From Bradyrhizobium sp. CSA207 (lineage in GTDB: Bacteria; Pseudomonadota; Alphaproteobacteria; Rhizobiales; Xanthobacteraceae), in the NCBI RefSeq assembly GCF_029051685.1, contig NZ_JAACFT010000017.1:1-64000 (forward strand): a stretch of DNA of 64,000 nt. Reading direction: 5' to 3'. Below the pieces are notes generated by a model. The model did no database searches. It was given only the letters and a program-made list of their open reading frames with translations, and was not told the origin of the DNA. Below are positions 34,949 to 44,066 of the stretch, in pieces. Every line of letters begins with the position of its first letter. Positions within the stretch are counted from its first letter, which is position 1. A program made the position numbers and the translations under genes.

Positions 34949-35563
34949 TCAACGGTTCGCCAAGTGGCAGACCGTGACGCAATAAGTGTGCGGCACCCAC
35001 GAAAGATCTTCGCGAATGTGCATGGTCACGCGAGGGAATACCTGCTCAAGGATGCGCCGATAGCCTTCCTCAGTACGCACGAACTCGCCGCGGTCATGAG
35101 TATGCATCCATCGCGCAAACGGGTGCTGGCCTTCACGGAGGCAGCCGTCGAGCGTAAAGACGAAGCCCTCGTCTTCCAGGCTGTCGCGCACTGTCCTGAA
35201 CAACGAGACGGCCTGCTCGTCGGATAGATGATGAATGAGCGCGTTCATCATCACAGCTCTTGCCTTGCCGAACTCGACCACTGCCGTCGCGTCGAACTGG
35301 CGCAGATGGAAAGTGCCGAGGTGGCCAAACGTACGTTGCGCAAACTCTATGTAGTCCGGCGCTACGTCGAAGCCGTGATAGTTCACCTTACCAAGGTGCT
35401 CGACGATATGTCCCGGTCCGCACCCAATGTCGAACACGGTCGAGCCGTCGGGCAGAGGCGGCATGTAAGCCATCATCGCCTTGAGCCGGGCACCGAAAAA
35501 ACCGCCCAGCTCCTGGAACTTCTGATAGACAGCTGGCGACTCCAAGATCCGCCGCAGATCCAT
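34949..35563 (-). CDS. Class I SAM-dependent methyltransferase
   Basis: A 204-residue methyltransferase with motif I VFDIGCGPGHIVEHL (near 43-57), the acidic motif in GFDVAPDYIEFA, and AVMMNALIHHLSDEQAVSLF as motif II. ATG start at MDLRRILES. It lies upstream of rfbF, same strand, separated by 141 bases, so it may have its own promoter. Methylation of a sugar in the glycan, for example the deoxysugar made by the downstream operon, is an inference. It could instead act on another small molecule. Confidence 0.8.
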   Translation of the reverse strand: MDLRRILESPAVYQKFQELGGFFGARLKAMMAYMPPLPDGSTVFDIGCGPGHIVEHLGKVNYHGFDVAPDYIEFAQRTFGHLGTFHLRQFDATAVVEFGKARAVMMNALIHHLSDEQAVSLFRTVRDSLEDEGFVFTLDGCLREGQHPFARWMHTHDRGEFVRTEEGYRRILEQVFPRVTMHIREDLSWVPHTYCVTVCHLANR

Positions 35564-35869
35564 GCCCTACCCCATTCTTGGAAGAGGCTTATCAGGTCGT
35601 CTTAGCGTTGTGTCAACCGTTCTGGCTGCCGCCGCTTTCTCGGCCAGCTGGCTGTTGATGACGGCCGGATGGGCGCCCAGCTCGCCCGTGGGTTGCCTAC
35701 ACCAGCGTACGATACGGCAGGGTTACGGCACCCGGTTACTGGATTGAAACACCCGGGAACAGACAGGCAAGGCCTTGCATTTCGACAGGCAACGTCCGCG
35801 CCTGCGCAGCTTGCCGCTTGATGTTTCGGCTCTATGGTGGGTCCGTAATCTGTCCCGGAGCCTTTCAAG
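35564..35869. other. Divergent promoter region, contains right copy of the degenerate repeat
   Basis: About 300 bases between the methyltransferase (leftward) and the CoA-transferase (rightward). Bases from about 35776 resemble the sequence at 25261, with shared CATTTCGACAGGC and TTGATGTTTC words, so this is the intact parent of that relic. I see no other feature. Confidence 0.5.
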
Positions 35870-37063
35870 ATGCCGTTTCCGCATGCCTCCGAAGCCCTGT
35901 CGCGCTTCACCGTGCTCGATCTGACCCGTGTCCGGTCCGGGCCCACCTGCGTGCGACAGCTCGCGGACTGGGGCGCCAACGTGATCAAGATCGATGCGCT
36001 GACCGAGGACGTCGGCGGCGAGCAGCCGGGCGGCCCTCGGCACGGGGCCGACTTCCAGAATTTGCACCGCAACAAGCGGGCGATGACGCTGAACCTGAAG
36101 GACCGGCGCGGGCTAGCGGTGTTCAAGCGCTTGGCCGCCAAGGCGGACGTCGTGGTCGAGAATTTCCGGCCCGACGTGAAGAAGAAGCTCGGCATCGACT
36201 ATGAGAGCCTGCGCGAGATCAACCCGCGGATCGTCTATGGCAGCATCTCCGGCTTCGGCCAGGACGGGCCCTATCACAAGCGGCCGGGGTTCGATCAGAT
36301 CGCGCAGGGCATGGGCGGGCTGATGTCGATCACCGGCGCGCCGGGCGAAGGCCCGATGCGGGTCGGCATTCCCGTTGCCGACCTCACCGCCGGCCTGTTC
36401 TGCGCCATGGGCATCCTCACCGCGCTGCTGGAGCGCGAGGTCTCGGGCAAGGGCCAGTGGGTGCAGACCTCGCTGTTGCAGGCGCAGATCTTCATGCTCG
36501 ACTTCCAGGCCGCGCGCTGGCTGATGGAGAAGGAGGTCGCCAAACAGGCCGGCAACAACCACCCCACCAGCATCCCGACCGGGGTGTTCAAGACCTCCAA
36601 CGGCTACATCAACATCGCAACGACCGGCGGGCGGATCTGGGAGCGCTGCGCGCAGGCAGTCGGCGCGCCGGAGCTCTACAGCCATCCCGATTATGCGACT
36701 GCACCCGCACGCTCCAAGAACCGCGACGCGCTCAATGCCGAAATCGAGAAGCGCACGGTTACGAAGTCGACCGAGACCTGGGTCAGGGAGCTCAACGAGG
36801 CCGGCGTGCCTTGCGGGCCGATCTACGCCATAGATCAGATGTTCGAGGACGCGCAGGTCAAGCATCTCGGCATCGCGCAGGACGTGCCGAACGTGGAGAA
36901 TCGCGACATCCGCCTGGTTGGCCAGCCCGTCACGCTGTCGCGCACGCCAAGCAAGATGGTGGCGCGGCCGCCGGAATTCGGCGAGCAGACGGATGAGGTG
37001 CTGAAGGAATTCGGCTTCGCCGCGGACGAGATCGCAGAACTCAGAGAGGCGAAGGTGGTTTGA
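35870..37063 (+). CDS. CoA-transferase family III (CaiB/BaiF/Frc type)
   Basis: A 397-residue family-III CoA-transferase, which moves CoA between carboxylic acids through an aspartyl-CoA thioester. The N-terminal VLDLTRVRSGPTCVRQLADWGANVIKI, the loop RPGFDQIAQGMGGLMSITGAPGEGP, and the likely catalytic aspartate D171 (VGIPVADLTAGLF) are in place, and the C-terminal part YIDQMFEDAQVKHLGIAQDV resembles the substrate-binding cap. ATG start. The substrate is not evident; the neighbouring tricarboxylate transporter and glyoxylate-linked genes suggest a dicarboxylate or hydroxyacid. A truncated copy lies at 25.3 kb. Confidence 0.9.
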   Translation: MPFPHASEALSRFTVLDLTRVRSGPTCVRQLADWGANVIKIDALTEDVGGEQPGGPRHGADFQNLHRNKRAMTLNLKDRRGLAVFKRLAAKADVVVENFRPDVKKKLGIDYESLREINPRIVYGSISGFGQDGPYHKRPGFDQIAQGMGGLMSITGAPGEGPMRVGIPVADLTAGLFCAMGILTALLEREVSGKGQWVQTSLLQAQIFMLDFQAARWLMEKEVAKQAGNNHPTSIPTGVFKTSNGYINIATTGGRIWERCAQAVGAPELYSHPDYATAPARSKNRDALNAEIEKRTVTKSTETWVRELNEAGVPCGPIYAIDQMFEDAQVKHLGIAQDVPNVENRDIRLVGQPVTLSRTPSKMVARPPEFGEQTDEVLKEFGFAADEIAELREAKVV

Positions 37064-37204
37064 GGCCGTCGGGCCCCGGCACGATGGAAGCCAGCCCAGC
37101 TCCAGACCGATCGACCATGACAGGTGCCTTGACATAGGGCCTCGCGCAGCCCAGAGAGCACTGCTACCCCCCACTATCCATTTGGCGTAAGCAGAAAATA
37201 CCCC

Positions 37205-38722
37205 TTAGGGGGAGGCCGGTTTCGCGCCCTGCGTCGATCCCGCGCGGCTCAGTAAACCGTCGATCAACGGCCAGAAAAGCAGCACGATCGCCAGCGTCGT
37301 GATCGAGCCGACCAGGCCATTTGACCAGAACACCTTGAGGTCGCCGCCGGAGCCGATCATCGAGAGGCGGAAGGCATCCTCGGCGCGGTTGCCGAGCACG
37401 AGCGCCAGCGTGAACGGCGCAAGGGGAATGCCGATCTTCTTGAAGACATAGCCGACAACGCCGAAACCCAGCATCAGCCAGATGTCGAACATCGCGTTCT
37501 GGATCGCATAGGCGCCGATCGCGCAGGACACCACGATCATCGGCGCCACCGCCGCAAACGGCACGCGCAAAATGGACGCGAAGATCGGCACCGTCGTCAG
37601 CACCAGCATGAGGCCGACGACGTTGCCGAGATACATCGAGGCAATCAGGCCCCAGACGAAGTCCTTGTGCTCGACGAACAGCAGCGGCCCCGGATTGAGC
37701 CCCCACACCATCAAGCCGCCGAGCAGGATCGCGGCAGTGCCGGAGCCGGGAATGCCGAGCGCCAGCATCGGCAACAGCGCCGCGGTGCCGGAGGCGTGCG
37801 CCGCAGTTTCGGGCGCGAACACGCCCTCGATGCGGCCTTTGCCAAAACTCTCGGGATCATTGGCGAAACGCTTGGCGAGATTGTACCCCATGAAGGACGC
37901 CGCGATCGCGCCACCCGGGGTAATGCCGAGCCAGCAGCCGATGAAGGAGGAGCGCAGCAGCGTCACCCAGTATTTCGGCAGGTCCTTCCACACGCTCAGC
38001 ACGACGCGAAGCGAAATGCTGGCCGCGTGGCCGCGCAGCGCCAGGCGCTCCTCCATGGTCAGCAGGATCTCGCTGATGCCGAACAGGCCGATGACGGCAA
38101 CGAGGAAGTTGATGCCCCGCAACAACTCCGCGGTGCCGAAGGTCATGCGCAACTGGCCCGACACGGTATCCATGCCGACGCCGGCGAGCAGGAGGCCGAG
38201 CGACATCGAGATCACCGTCTTGTGCTTGGCCTCGCGCCCGAGGCCGACGAAGGAGCAGAAGGTCAGCAGATAGACCGCGAAGAACTCGGGCGGGCCGAAC
38301 TTCAGCGCAAAGGACGAGATCATCGGCGCAAGGAAGGTGATCAGCAGAACCGCGACAAGCGAGCCGACGAAGGAGGACGTGAACGCCGCCGTCAGCGCCT
38401 CCGCCGCCCTGCCCTGCTGCGCCATCGGATAGCCGTCGAAGGTGGTCGCGACCGACCAGGCTTCGCCGGGGATGTTGAACAGGATCGATGTAATGGCGCC
38501 GCCGAACAGCGCGCCCCAGTAGATGCAGGACAACATCACGATCGCCGAGGTCGGATCCATCGTGAAGGTCAGCGGCAAGAGGATCGCCACGCCGTTGGGG
38601 CCGCCGAGGCCGGGGAGCACGCCGACGAAGATGCCGAGCACCAGCCCGACCATCATCAACACCAGTGTCTTCCACGTGAGCAGGACGGCGAAGCCGTGGA
38701 CCAAAAGACCGAACGCTTCCAT
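37205..38722 (-). CDS. tctA: Tripartite tricarboxylate transporter, large permease
   Basis: A 505-residue TctA permease with about twelve helices. Family motifs are present: GLVLGIFVGVLPGLGGPNGVAILLPLTF at the N-terminus with the (G)LPGLGGP loop, SILFNIPGEAWSVATTFDGYPMAQQGRAAEALT, and the duplicated half GIPGSGTAAILLGGLMVWGLNPGP near the C-terminus. It couples cation entry to carboxylate uptake using a periplasmic TctC receptor. Ten bases separate it from tctB upstream; the whole unit runs leftward as tctC, tctB, tctA. Convergent with the CoA-transferase gene. Substrate not determined. Confidence 0.95.
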   Translation of the reverse strand: MEAFGLLVHGFAVLLTWKTLVLMMVGLVLGIFVGVLPGLGGPNGVAILLPLTFTMDPTSAIVMLSCIYWGALFGGAITSILFNIPGEAWSVATTFDGYPMAQQGRAAEALTAAFTSSFVGSLVAVLLITFLAPMISSFALKFGPPEFFAVYLLTFCSFVGLGREAKHKTVISMSLGLLLAGVGMDTVSGQLRMTFGTAELLRGINFLVAVIGLFGISEILLTMEERLALRGHAASISLRVVLSVWKDLPKYWVTLLRSSFIGCWLGITPGGAIAASFMGYNLAKRFANDPESFGKGRIEGVFAPETAAHASGTAALLPMLALGIPGSGTAAILLGGLMVWGLNPGPLLFVEHKDFVWGLIASMYLGNVVGLMLVLTTVPIFASILRVPFAAVAPMIVVSCAIGAYAIQNAMFDIWLMLGFGVVGYVFKKIGIPLAPFTLALVLGNRAEDAFRLSMIGSGGDLKVFWSNGLVGSITTLAIVLLFWPLIDGLLSRAGSTQGAKPASP

Positions 38723-38732
38723 CGCTACCCGC

Positions 38733-39275
38733 CTAGTAGCCGAAGGCCGCTTCGAGCGGTCCCTTCGGCATGATGACGTCGAAGGCGATGTCGAAGGTGA
38801 CGAACATGATCGCCGTGAACAGGAAAGCGGTGAGCAGCGACTTCCACAGCGCGATCTTGCCGACCAGTCGCATGAAACTTGCGATCAAGAGGAAACTCGC
38901 GACATAGAGGCCGAGGAACTGCGTCACCAGACAGAACAACAACGTCGGCACGAACACCGCCAGAACGCGGCGGGCCTGCGCGCGCGTGACGAAGGTTTCG
39001 GACGCCGCGCGGCGGGCAAGCAGAGCGACAATCAAGCCGTAAAGGCTGCCGCCGCCGAGGATGGTCGAGAGATAGAACGGGAAATAGCCAGGCTCTGGCC
39101 CGGTCGAATCCCAGGAGATGCCGGTGCGCCAATTGTCGTAGCCAAGCGTTGCAGCCAGCGCAAGAAGGAGCAGGGAGACCACAATTTCAACCGTGCCCGA
39201 GCTGACGACAGAAGGCGAGTCGTGTTCGGGCGCGGTTGGATCCTCGACAACGATTTCAAGATCGGTTTGGGACAT
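38733..39275 (-). CDS. tctB: Tripartite tricarboxylate transporter, small permease
   Basis: A 180-residue protein starting at MSQTDLEIVVEDPTAPEHDS, with a charged N-terminal tail and four predicted helices (EIVVSLLLLALAATLGY, YFPFYLSTILGGGSLYGLIVALL, VLAVFVPTLLFCLVTQFLGLYVASFLLIASFM and SLLTAFLFTAIMFVTFDIAFDVIM), the layout of TctB. It stabilises the TctA permease. It lies between tctA and tctC, downstream of the inverted repeat at 39306-39427. Confidence 0.9.
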   Translation of the reverse strand: MSQTDLEIVVEDPTAPEHDSPSVVSSGTVEIVVSLLLLALAATLGYDNWRTGISWDSTGPEPGYFPFYLSTILGGGSLYGLIVALLARRAASETFVTRAQARRVLAVFVPTLLFCLVTQFLGLYVASFLLIASFMRLVGKIALWKSLLTAFLFTAIMFVTFDIAFDVIMPKGPLEAAFGY

Positions 39276-39305
39276 GAGCTGTGAGGGACGGAGTAAGTTC
39301 AATTT

Positions 39306-39427
39306 CCCCTCTCCCCCGCTTGCGGGGAGAGGGTCAGGGTGAGGGGAGTCTCCGCGGCGACGGTGAGGGTTGGACTCGCGGAGAGGCCCCTAACCCCGAC
39401 CCTCTCCCCGTAAGAACGGGGAGAGGG
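39306..39427. repeat. Intergenic inverted repeat element, C-rich arms
   Basis: Two arms (39306-39346 and 39387-39427) are near reverse complements. Each arm also folds on itself around GGGGAGAGGG / CCCTCTCCCC. It lies between the tctC stop and the tctB start, so an RNA copy would form a strong stem-loop inside the operon. This type of CCCTCTCCCCGC...GAGAGGG element recurs in many proteobacterial genomes. Confidence 0.8.
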
Positions 39428-39438
39428 AGAAGACAAAG

Positions 39439-40425
39439 CTACTTCGCGACGAATCCGGCTTCCGTCATCAGCGATTTGTTGACTGCATCGTCCTCCTCGA
39501 GGAATTGCACCATGTCCTTTCCGGTGAGGAAGATCGGCTTCAACGCCTGCTTTTCCATGTAGTCCTTGTACTCCGCGGTCTGCGTCACCTTTTGGAACAG
39601 CTCGACATAGAACGCCTGCTGCTCAGCCGTGACCTTGCCGGGCAGGAACATTGCGCGCAGCATCAGATACTGGACGTCGACTCCCTCCTCCTTGCAGGTC
39701 GGGATGTCGGCCCAGGACTGCGTGTCCGTCACCTTGGTGGTGTAGGAGATGCGCTCCTTGTCGAACACGCAGAGCGGACGCACCTGGCCCGCGCGCCAGA
39801 CTTCGAGATTTTCGCTCGGGTTGTTGACATTGGATTCGGTGTGGTTGCCGACGAGCTGGGTCGCAGCCTCGCCGCCGGACTTGTAGGGCAGATAGGAGAA
39901 TTTCGCGCCGGTCTTCTGCTCAAGGAACACGGTCAGAACGTGATCCTCGCGCTTGGAGCCGGTACCGCCCATCTTAAACGGGGCGCTCGCGGCCTTCGCG
40001 GCCGCGACGAATTCCTTCACCGTCTTGGGCCCCGCGCTATTGTCCCACAGCACGAACTGGTCGAGCGCAACCACCGAGACCGGAGTCAGCTCACGCCAGT
40101 TGAATGGGATCTTCGCCGACAGCGGCAGCATGTAGATCAGCGAATAGGCGATCAGCACCTTGTTCGGATCGCCCTCGCTGGATTTCATGTACATCAGCGC
40201 TTCCGCGCCTGAAGCGCCGCCCTTGAGCGAGACCACGATCGGCTGCTTCATCAGGCTGTTCTTCTGGATCGCGGCCTGCATCATCCGCGCCATCTGGTCG
40301 GAGGCGCCGCCTGCGCCAGCCGCCACCACGATCTCGACGGGTTTTGTCGGCTCCCAGCCGGCAAGGGCTGGTGCGCTCAACAATAGCGCCACCGCGACGC
40401 CGACGGCTTTCACTGGAATTCGCAC
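39439..40425 (-). CDS. tctC: Tripartite tricarboxylate transporter, periplasmic substrate-binding protein
   Basis: A 328-residue binding protein with a clear Sec signal peptide (KAVGVAVALLLSAPALAG, cut near residue 22). The mature part starts WEPTKPVEIVVAAGAGGASDQMARMM, the diagnostic TctC opening, with GMGGTGSKREDHVLTVFLEQ and FSYLPYKSGGEAATQLVGNHTESNVNNPSE near the ligand site. The start is GTG. First gene of tctC-tctB-tctA; the gap to tctB holds the inverted repeat. An enoyl-CoA-hydratase-family gene lies upstream, so these genes may form one leftward unit. The ligand is presumably a carboxylate, not identified. Confidence 0.94.
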   Translation of the reverse strand: MRIPVKAVGVAVALLLSAPALAGWEPTKPVEIVVAAGAGGASDQMARMMQAAIQKNSLMKQPIVVSLKGGASGAEALMYMKSSEGDPNKVLIAYSLIYMLPLSAKIPFNWRELTPVSVVALDQFVLWDNSAGPKTVKEFVAAAKAASAPFKMGGTGSKREDHVLTVFLEQKTGAKFSYLPYKSGGEAATQLVGNHTESNVNNPSENLEVWRAGQVRPLCVFDKERISYTTKVTDTQSWADIPTCKEEGVDVQYLMLRAMFLPGKVTAEQQAFYVELFQKVTQTAEYKDYMEKQALKPIFLTGKDMVQFLEEDDAVNKSLMTEAGFVAK

Positions 40426-40567
40426 GAGTTTCGTCCCCTGGTTATTATTGGCTTTTTAATGCCGGGAATTTATCGGCGCATTGTGCGGAGTAATGTTGGT
40501 GAGTTCAAGCAAGCTGGCATCCCGCTGCATATGACTTTCGGCTGACGAAATCGAACCCGGACAGACC

Positions 40568-41365
40568 TTATTTGCCCTTCCAGTTCGGCGTACGCTTGTT
40601 GAGGAAGGCGTCCATGCCCTCGCGGAAATCTTCGCTCATATAGGCCTTGAGGATCAGATCCTCGCCCTCTTCGCGCGACAGCGTGCGGCGGATGCGGCGC
40701 ACCGCCTCCTTGGTGGCTTCGAGCGTGAGCGGCGCGTGGCTGGCGACGAGCTTTGCGGTCTCGTCGGCGCGGCGCTGCAGCGTCTCGACGTCGGGCACGA
40801 CCTCGTTGAGCAGGCCGAGCGCCAGGGCTTCCGGCGCCTCGACCAGTCGTGCCTTGAAGATCAGGTCCTTGGTGCGGGCCGGACCGACCAGCGAGACGAC
40901 GCGGCTGATGTTCGACATCGACAGGCAGTTGCCGAGCGTGCGCGCGATCGGAAAGCCGATGCGGGTGGTTTGGGTGCCGATGCGGAGGTCGCAGCAGGCC
41001 GCAATCCCGGCGCCGCCGCCGGTGCAGGCGCCGGCGATCGCCGCGATCACGGGCACGCGGCACTGCTCCAGCGTGCCGAGCACGCGGTCGATCCGCGCCT
41101 CATAGTCGAGCGCATCCTGTGCGGTCTTGAAGGCGCGGAACTGCGAGATGTCGGTACCGGAGGCGAATGCCTTGTCGCCGGCGCCGGTCAGGATCAGCGC
41201 CTTGATCGAACGGTCGGCGTTGATGTCCCGGCAGATCTGCGCCATGCGCTCGTACATGGCGAAGGTGAGCGCATTGCGCGCCTGGGGGCGGTTGAAGGTG
41301 ATCCGCGCGATGCCGTCCTGGACGGAGTAGAGCAGGTCCTCGTTGGTCGTCGTCGGTGCGTTCAT
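40568..41365 (-). CDS. Enoyl-CoA hydratase/isomerase family protein lacking both catalytic glutamates
   Basis: A 265-residue crotonase-fold protein. The CoA-binding and oxyanion segments are present (AFASGTDISQF near 67-77, GACTGGGAGIAACCDLRIG near 112-130). The two glutamates that hydratases use are absent: G120 stands where GGGCE gives Glu144 and I140 where FGQPE gives Glu164 of rat enoyl-CoA hydratase. It is unlikely to be a standard hydratase and might be another crotonase (isomerase, hydrolase) or a non-catalytic protein. ATG start. It lies 49 bases after the class-V aminotransferase and 142 before tctC, in the leftward carboxylate operon. Confidence 0.87.
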   Translation of the reverse strand: MNAPTTTNEDLLYSVQDGIARITFNRPQARNALTFAMYERMAQICRDINADRSIKALILTGAGDKAFASGTDISQFRAFKTAQDALDYEARIDRVLGTLEQCRVPVIAAIAGACTGGGAGIAACCDLRIGTQTTRIGFPIARTLGNCLSMSNISRVVSLVGPARTKDLIFKARLVEAPEALALGLLNEVVPDVETLQRRADETAKLVASHAPLTLEATKEAVRRIRRTLSREEGEDLILKAYMSEDFREGMDAFLNKRTPNWKGK

Positions 41366-41414
41366 CGCGCGCTCACTTCTTCACTTTTCTACAGTTGGTT
41401 CAGGCTTTGAGCCT

Positions 41415-42614
41415 TCAAGCCACCTGCGCCTTGGCCATCGGCACCACGTCGCGTCCCTTCAGGACGTCCATGGCCGCCAGCACGCCGCCGCTCCGGTGCG
41501 GGATCTTTGCAAGATCGAGGCCCATCTCGACGCCGGCGAGCGTACCCATCAGCATCAGGTCGTTGAAATGGCCGATATGGCCGATGCGGAACACCTTGCC
41601 CTTGACCTTGTTCAGGCCGGTGCCGAGCGACATGTCGAAATTCTCCAGCACGACCTTGCGGAAGGCGTCGGCGTCGTGTCCATCCGGCACGCGCACGCCG
41701 GTGAGAGCCGGCGAGTGCGCGGCAGGATCGGCGCACTGCGTCTCCAGACCCCAGACCTTGACCGCCGCGCGCGTTGCCGCGCTATGACGCTTGTGACGGG
41801 TCCACACGTTCTCGAGCCCCTCCTCCTCAAGCATCTTCACCGCTTCGCGCAGGCCGAACAGCAGGTTGGTCGCCGGCGTATAGGGGAAGGTGCCGAGCTT
41901 GTTGAAGGTGATGACTTCTTGCCAGTCCCAGTAGGAGCGCATGCCCGGATTGGCCTTCGCAACGGCGAGCGCCTTGTCCGAGACGGCGTTGAAGCCGAGG
42001 CCCGGCGGCAGCATCAGGCCCTTCTGCGAGCCGGCGACCGAGACGTCGATGCCCCAAGCGTCATGCTCGTATTCCATCGAGCCGAGGCCGGAGATGGTGT
42101 CGACCATCAAGAGCGCCGGATGCTTGACCCGGTCGAGCAGCTTGCGCACGTCGAGCGGCGGCGTTACGCAGCCGGTCGAGGTCTCGTTGTGCACGACGCA
42201 GACCGCCTTTATCTTGTGCTGCTTGTCGGCGACGAGGCGCTGCTCGATCTCGGCAAGATCGGCGCCATGGCGCCAATCGCTCGGGATGAAGTCGACGTCG
42301 AGTTTGAACTTGTCGGCAATGCCGCGCCACAGGATGGCGAACTGCCCGGTCTCGCACATCAGCACCTTGTCGCCGGGCGCAAGCACGTTGACCATGGCCG
42401 CTTCCCAGGCGCCGGTGCCGGACGAGGGGAAGATGATCACGGGCTGCCTGGTGCGGAACACGCGCTGCATCGAGGCCAGGACAGCAAAACCGAGCTCGGC
42501 GAACTCCGGACCGCGATGGTCCAGCGTCGGCATGTCCATCGCCCGGAGCACCCGGTCGGGCACGTTGGTCGGCCCTGGAATCTGAAGAAAATGCCTTCCA
42601 GTGTGCACGGTCAT
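41415..42614 (-). CDS. Class V aminotransferase (serine/alanine-glyoxylate type), copy 1
   Basis: A 399-residue PLP enzyme of the serine-glyoxylate/alanine-glyoxylate aminotransferase group. It starts at ATG in MTVHTGRHFLQIPGPTNVPDRVL; the longer upstream frame runs antisense through the MFS gene. IFPSSGTGAWEAAMVNVL (PLP phosphate site), VVHNETSTG, VDTISGLGSMEYEHDAW and the Schiff-base lysine in AGSQKGLMLPPGLGF follow in order. It forms glycine from glyoxylate with serine or another amino donor. Copy 2 at 44067 is closely similar; the two flank an MFS transporter. Third gene of a leftward unit. Confidence 0.92.
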   Translation of the reverse strand: MTVHTGRHFLQIPGPTNVPDRVLRAMDMPTLDHRGPEFAELGFAVLASMQRVFRTRQPVIIFPSSGTGAWEAAMVNVLAPGDKVLMCETGQFAILWRGIADKFKLDVDFIPSDWRHGADLAEIEQRLVADKQHKIKAVCVVHNETSTGCVTPPLDVRKLLDRVKHPALLMVDTISGLGSMEYEHDAWGIDVSVAGSQKGLMLPPGLGFNAVSDKALAVAKANPGMRSYWDWQEVITFNKLGTFPYTPATNLLFGLREAVKMLEEEGLENVWTRHKRHSAATRAAVKVWGLETQCADPAAHSPALTGVRVPDGHDADAFRKVVLENFDMSLGTGLNKVKGKVFRIGHIGHFNDLMLMGTLAGVEMGLDLAKIPHRSGGVLAAMDVLKGRDVVPMAKAQVA

Positions 42615-42730
42615 CGGCGTCCTTCCCGGTCTTGCCTTGATTTTGATGGCGCCGAATAGCACCATTTGACCGGCTTGTCCCCTCTCCTTAAGGCGCCTCC
42701 CATGCATAACCGGCGGACCTTCGCCGCCCC

Positions 42731-44014
42731 CTACTCCGCGGCCACCAGCTTCCCTGACGGCAGGTGCCCTTCGGCCTCCGTGAACGGACGCTCCGGATGC
42801 ATCAGGAAGGCTGAGAAGCCGCCGAGCAGCAACAGCCCCATCGACATCAGGAATGGCAGGTACCAATTGCCGGTCGCATCGATCACGAAGCCCGCGACCA
42901 GAGGGGAGACGATGGCGGCGAAGGCCGACCCCGTGTTCATCAGTCCCGATGCTGTTCCGGAATATTTCGGGGCGATGTCCATCGGGATCGACCACATCGG
43001 GCCGATCACCAGCTCGGCGCAGAAGAAGCCTGCCGACAGACATAGCGCAACGACGGTGATGTCGTGGACGAACAGGATCGGCAGCAGCGACAGCAAGGCG
43101 CCGGCAAATCCCGCAACGGTGACGCTGAGCCGCGCCAGGCGGACATTGCCGGTGCGGTCGAGGATCTTGTCCGACAGCACGCCGCCGACACTGTCGCCGA
43201 CCACGCCAGCGAAGAAGACGCCCGAGGCGAACAGCGCCGAGTTCTTGATGTCGAGACTGTAGTTGTTCTTGAAGAACAGCGGCAGCCAGTTGAGGTAGAG
43301 CCACAGGCACCAGCCGTAGCAGAAATAGGTCAGCGTCACCGGCCACATGCGGCCGAGCAGCGGGCCCCACGGTACGCGCGGCCGCTCGCCGGTCGGGCGC
43401 GGCGGCAGCGCCGCGAGCTCGGCTTCGGTGATCGAGGCATGCTCCTTCGGCTCGTTGCGGAAGTACCAGACCCAGATGACGCCCCAGACCAGGCTCACGA
43501 AGCCGAGCACGACGAACGCCCCGCGCCACGTCAGCCAGAGGATCAGCAGCGCGACGGCCGGCGGCGTCACCGCATTGCCGAGCCGGGCGAAGGAATGGGT
43601 CAGCCCCTGCGCGAAGCCGCGGCGGTTCGCGGGCGTCCAGTATTGCATCGCACGCGTCGCGGTCGGAAAGGTCGCGCCCTCGCCGAAGCCGAGCGCAAAG
43701 CGCGCGATGAACAGCGCGGTAAGACCATGCACGAGGCCGGTCATGATGGTCGCCACCGCCCAGATCATGCCGCACCAGAACAGCGTCTTGCGCGGCCCGA
43801 AATGATCGCCGACCCAGCCGCCGATCACCTGAAACAACAAATAGGGATAGGCGAATGCTGAGAAAACGAGGCCGAGCTGGGTGTTCGAGAGACCAAGCTC
43901 CTTCTGGATTTCGCTCGCCGCGGTGCCGATGTTCACCCGGTCGACATAGGTGATGAAATACATCGCGCAGAGCATCGCCAGCACGACATGCGTGGCCTTG
44001 AACCGAACTCCCAT
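42731..44014 (-). CDS. MFS transporter, anion:cation symporter (ACS) type
   Basis: A 427-residue major facilitator with twelve helices. VRFKATHVVLAMLCAMYFITYVDRVNIG at the N-terminus is the ACS-family opening (RxNI after helix 1), followed by the A-motif-like loop GGWVGDHFGPRKTLFW and the large central loop EHASITEAELAALPPRPTGE. Members carry organic anions such as hydroxyacids, hexuronates or tartrate. The ATG at 44014 has GGAGGGG upstream; a GTG six bases further is an alternative. It sits between two aminotransferase paralogues. Substrate unknown, plausibly a hydroxyacid or dicarboxylate feeding glyoxylate. Confidence 0.9.
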   Translation of the reverse strand: MGVRFKATHVVLAMLCAMYFITYVDRVNIGTAASEIQKELGLSNTQLGLVFSAFAYPYLLFQVIGGWVGDHFGPRKTLFWCGMIWAVATIMTGLVHGLTALFIARFALGFGEGATFPTATRAMQYWTPANRRGFAQGLTHSFARLGNAVTPPAVALLILWLTWRGAFVVLGFVSLVWGVIWVWYFRNEPKEHASITEAELAALPPRPTGERPRVPWGPLLGRMWPVTLTYFCYGWCLWLYLNWLPLFFKNNYSLDIKNSALFASGVFFAGVVGDSVGGVLSDKILDRTGNVRLARLSVTVAGFAGALLSLLPILFVHDITVVALCLSAGFFCAELVIGPMWSIPMDIAPKYSGTASGLMNTGSAFAAIVSPLVAGFVIDATGNWYLPFLMSMGLLLLGGFSAFLMHPERPFTEAEGHLPSGKLVAAE

Positions 44015-44066
44015 CTCCACCCCTCCCTATTGCTGTTTTTATGATTGTCGGTGCGCGCCTCGCGCT

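Noticed and set aside
42615..43775. In-frame N-terminal extension of the aminotransferase ending at 41415
   Set aside because: It lies antisense across the MFS gene and no homologue has it; the ATG at 42614 gives the usual family N-terminus.
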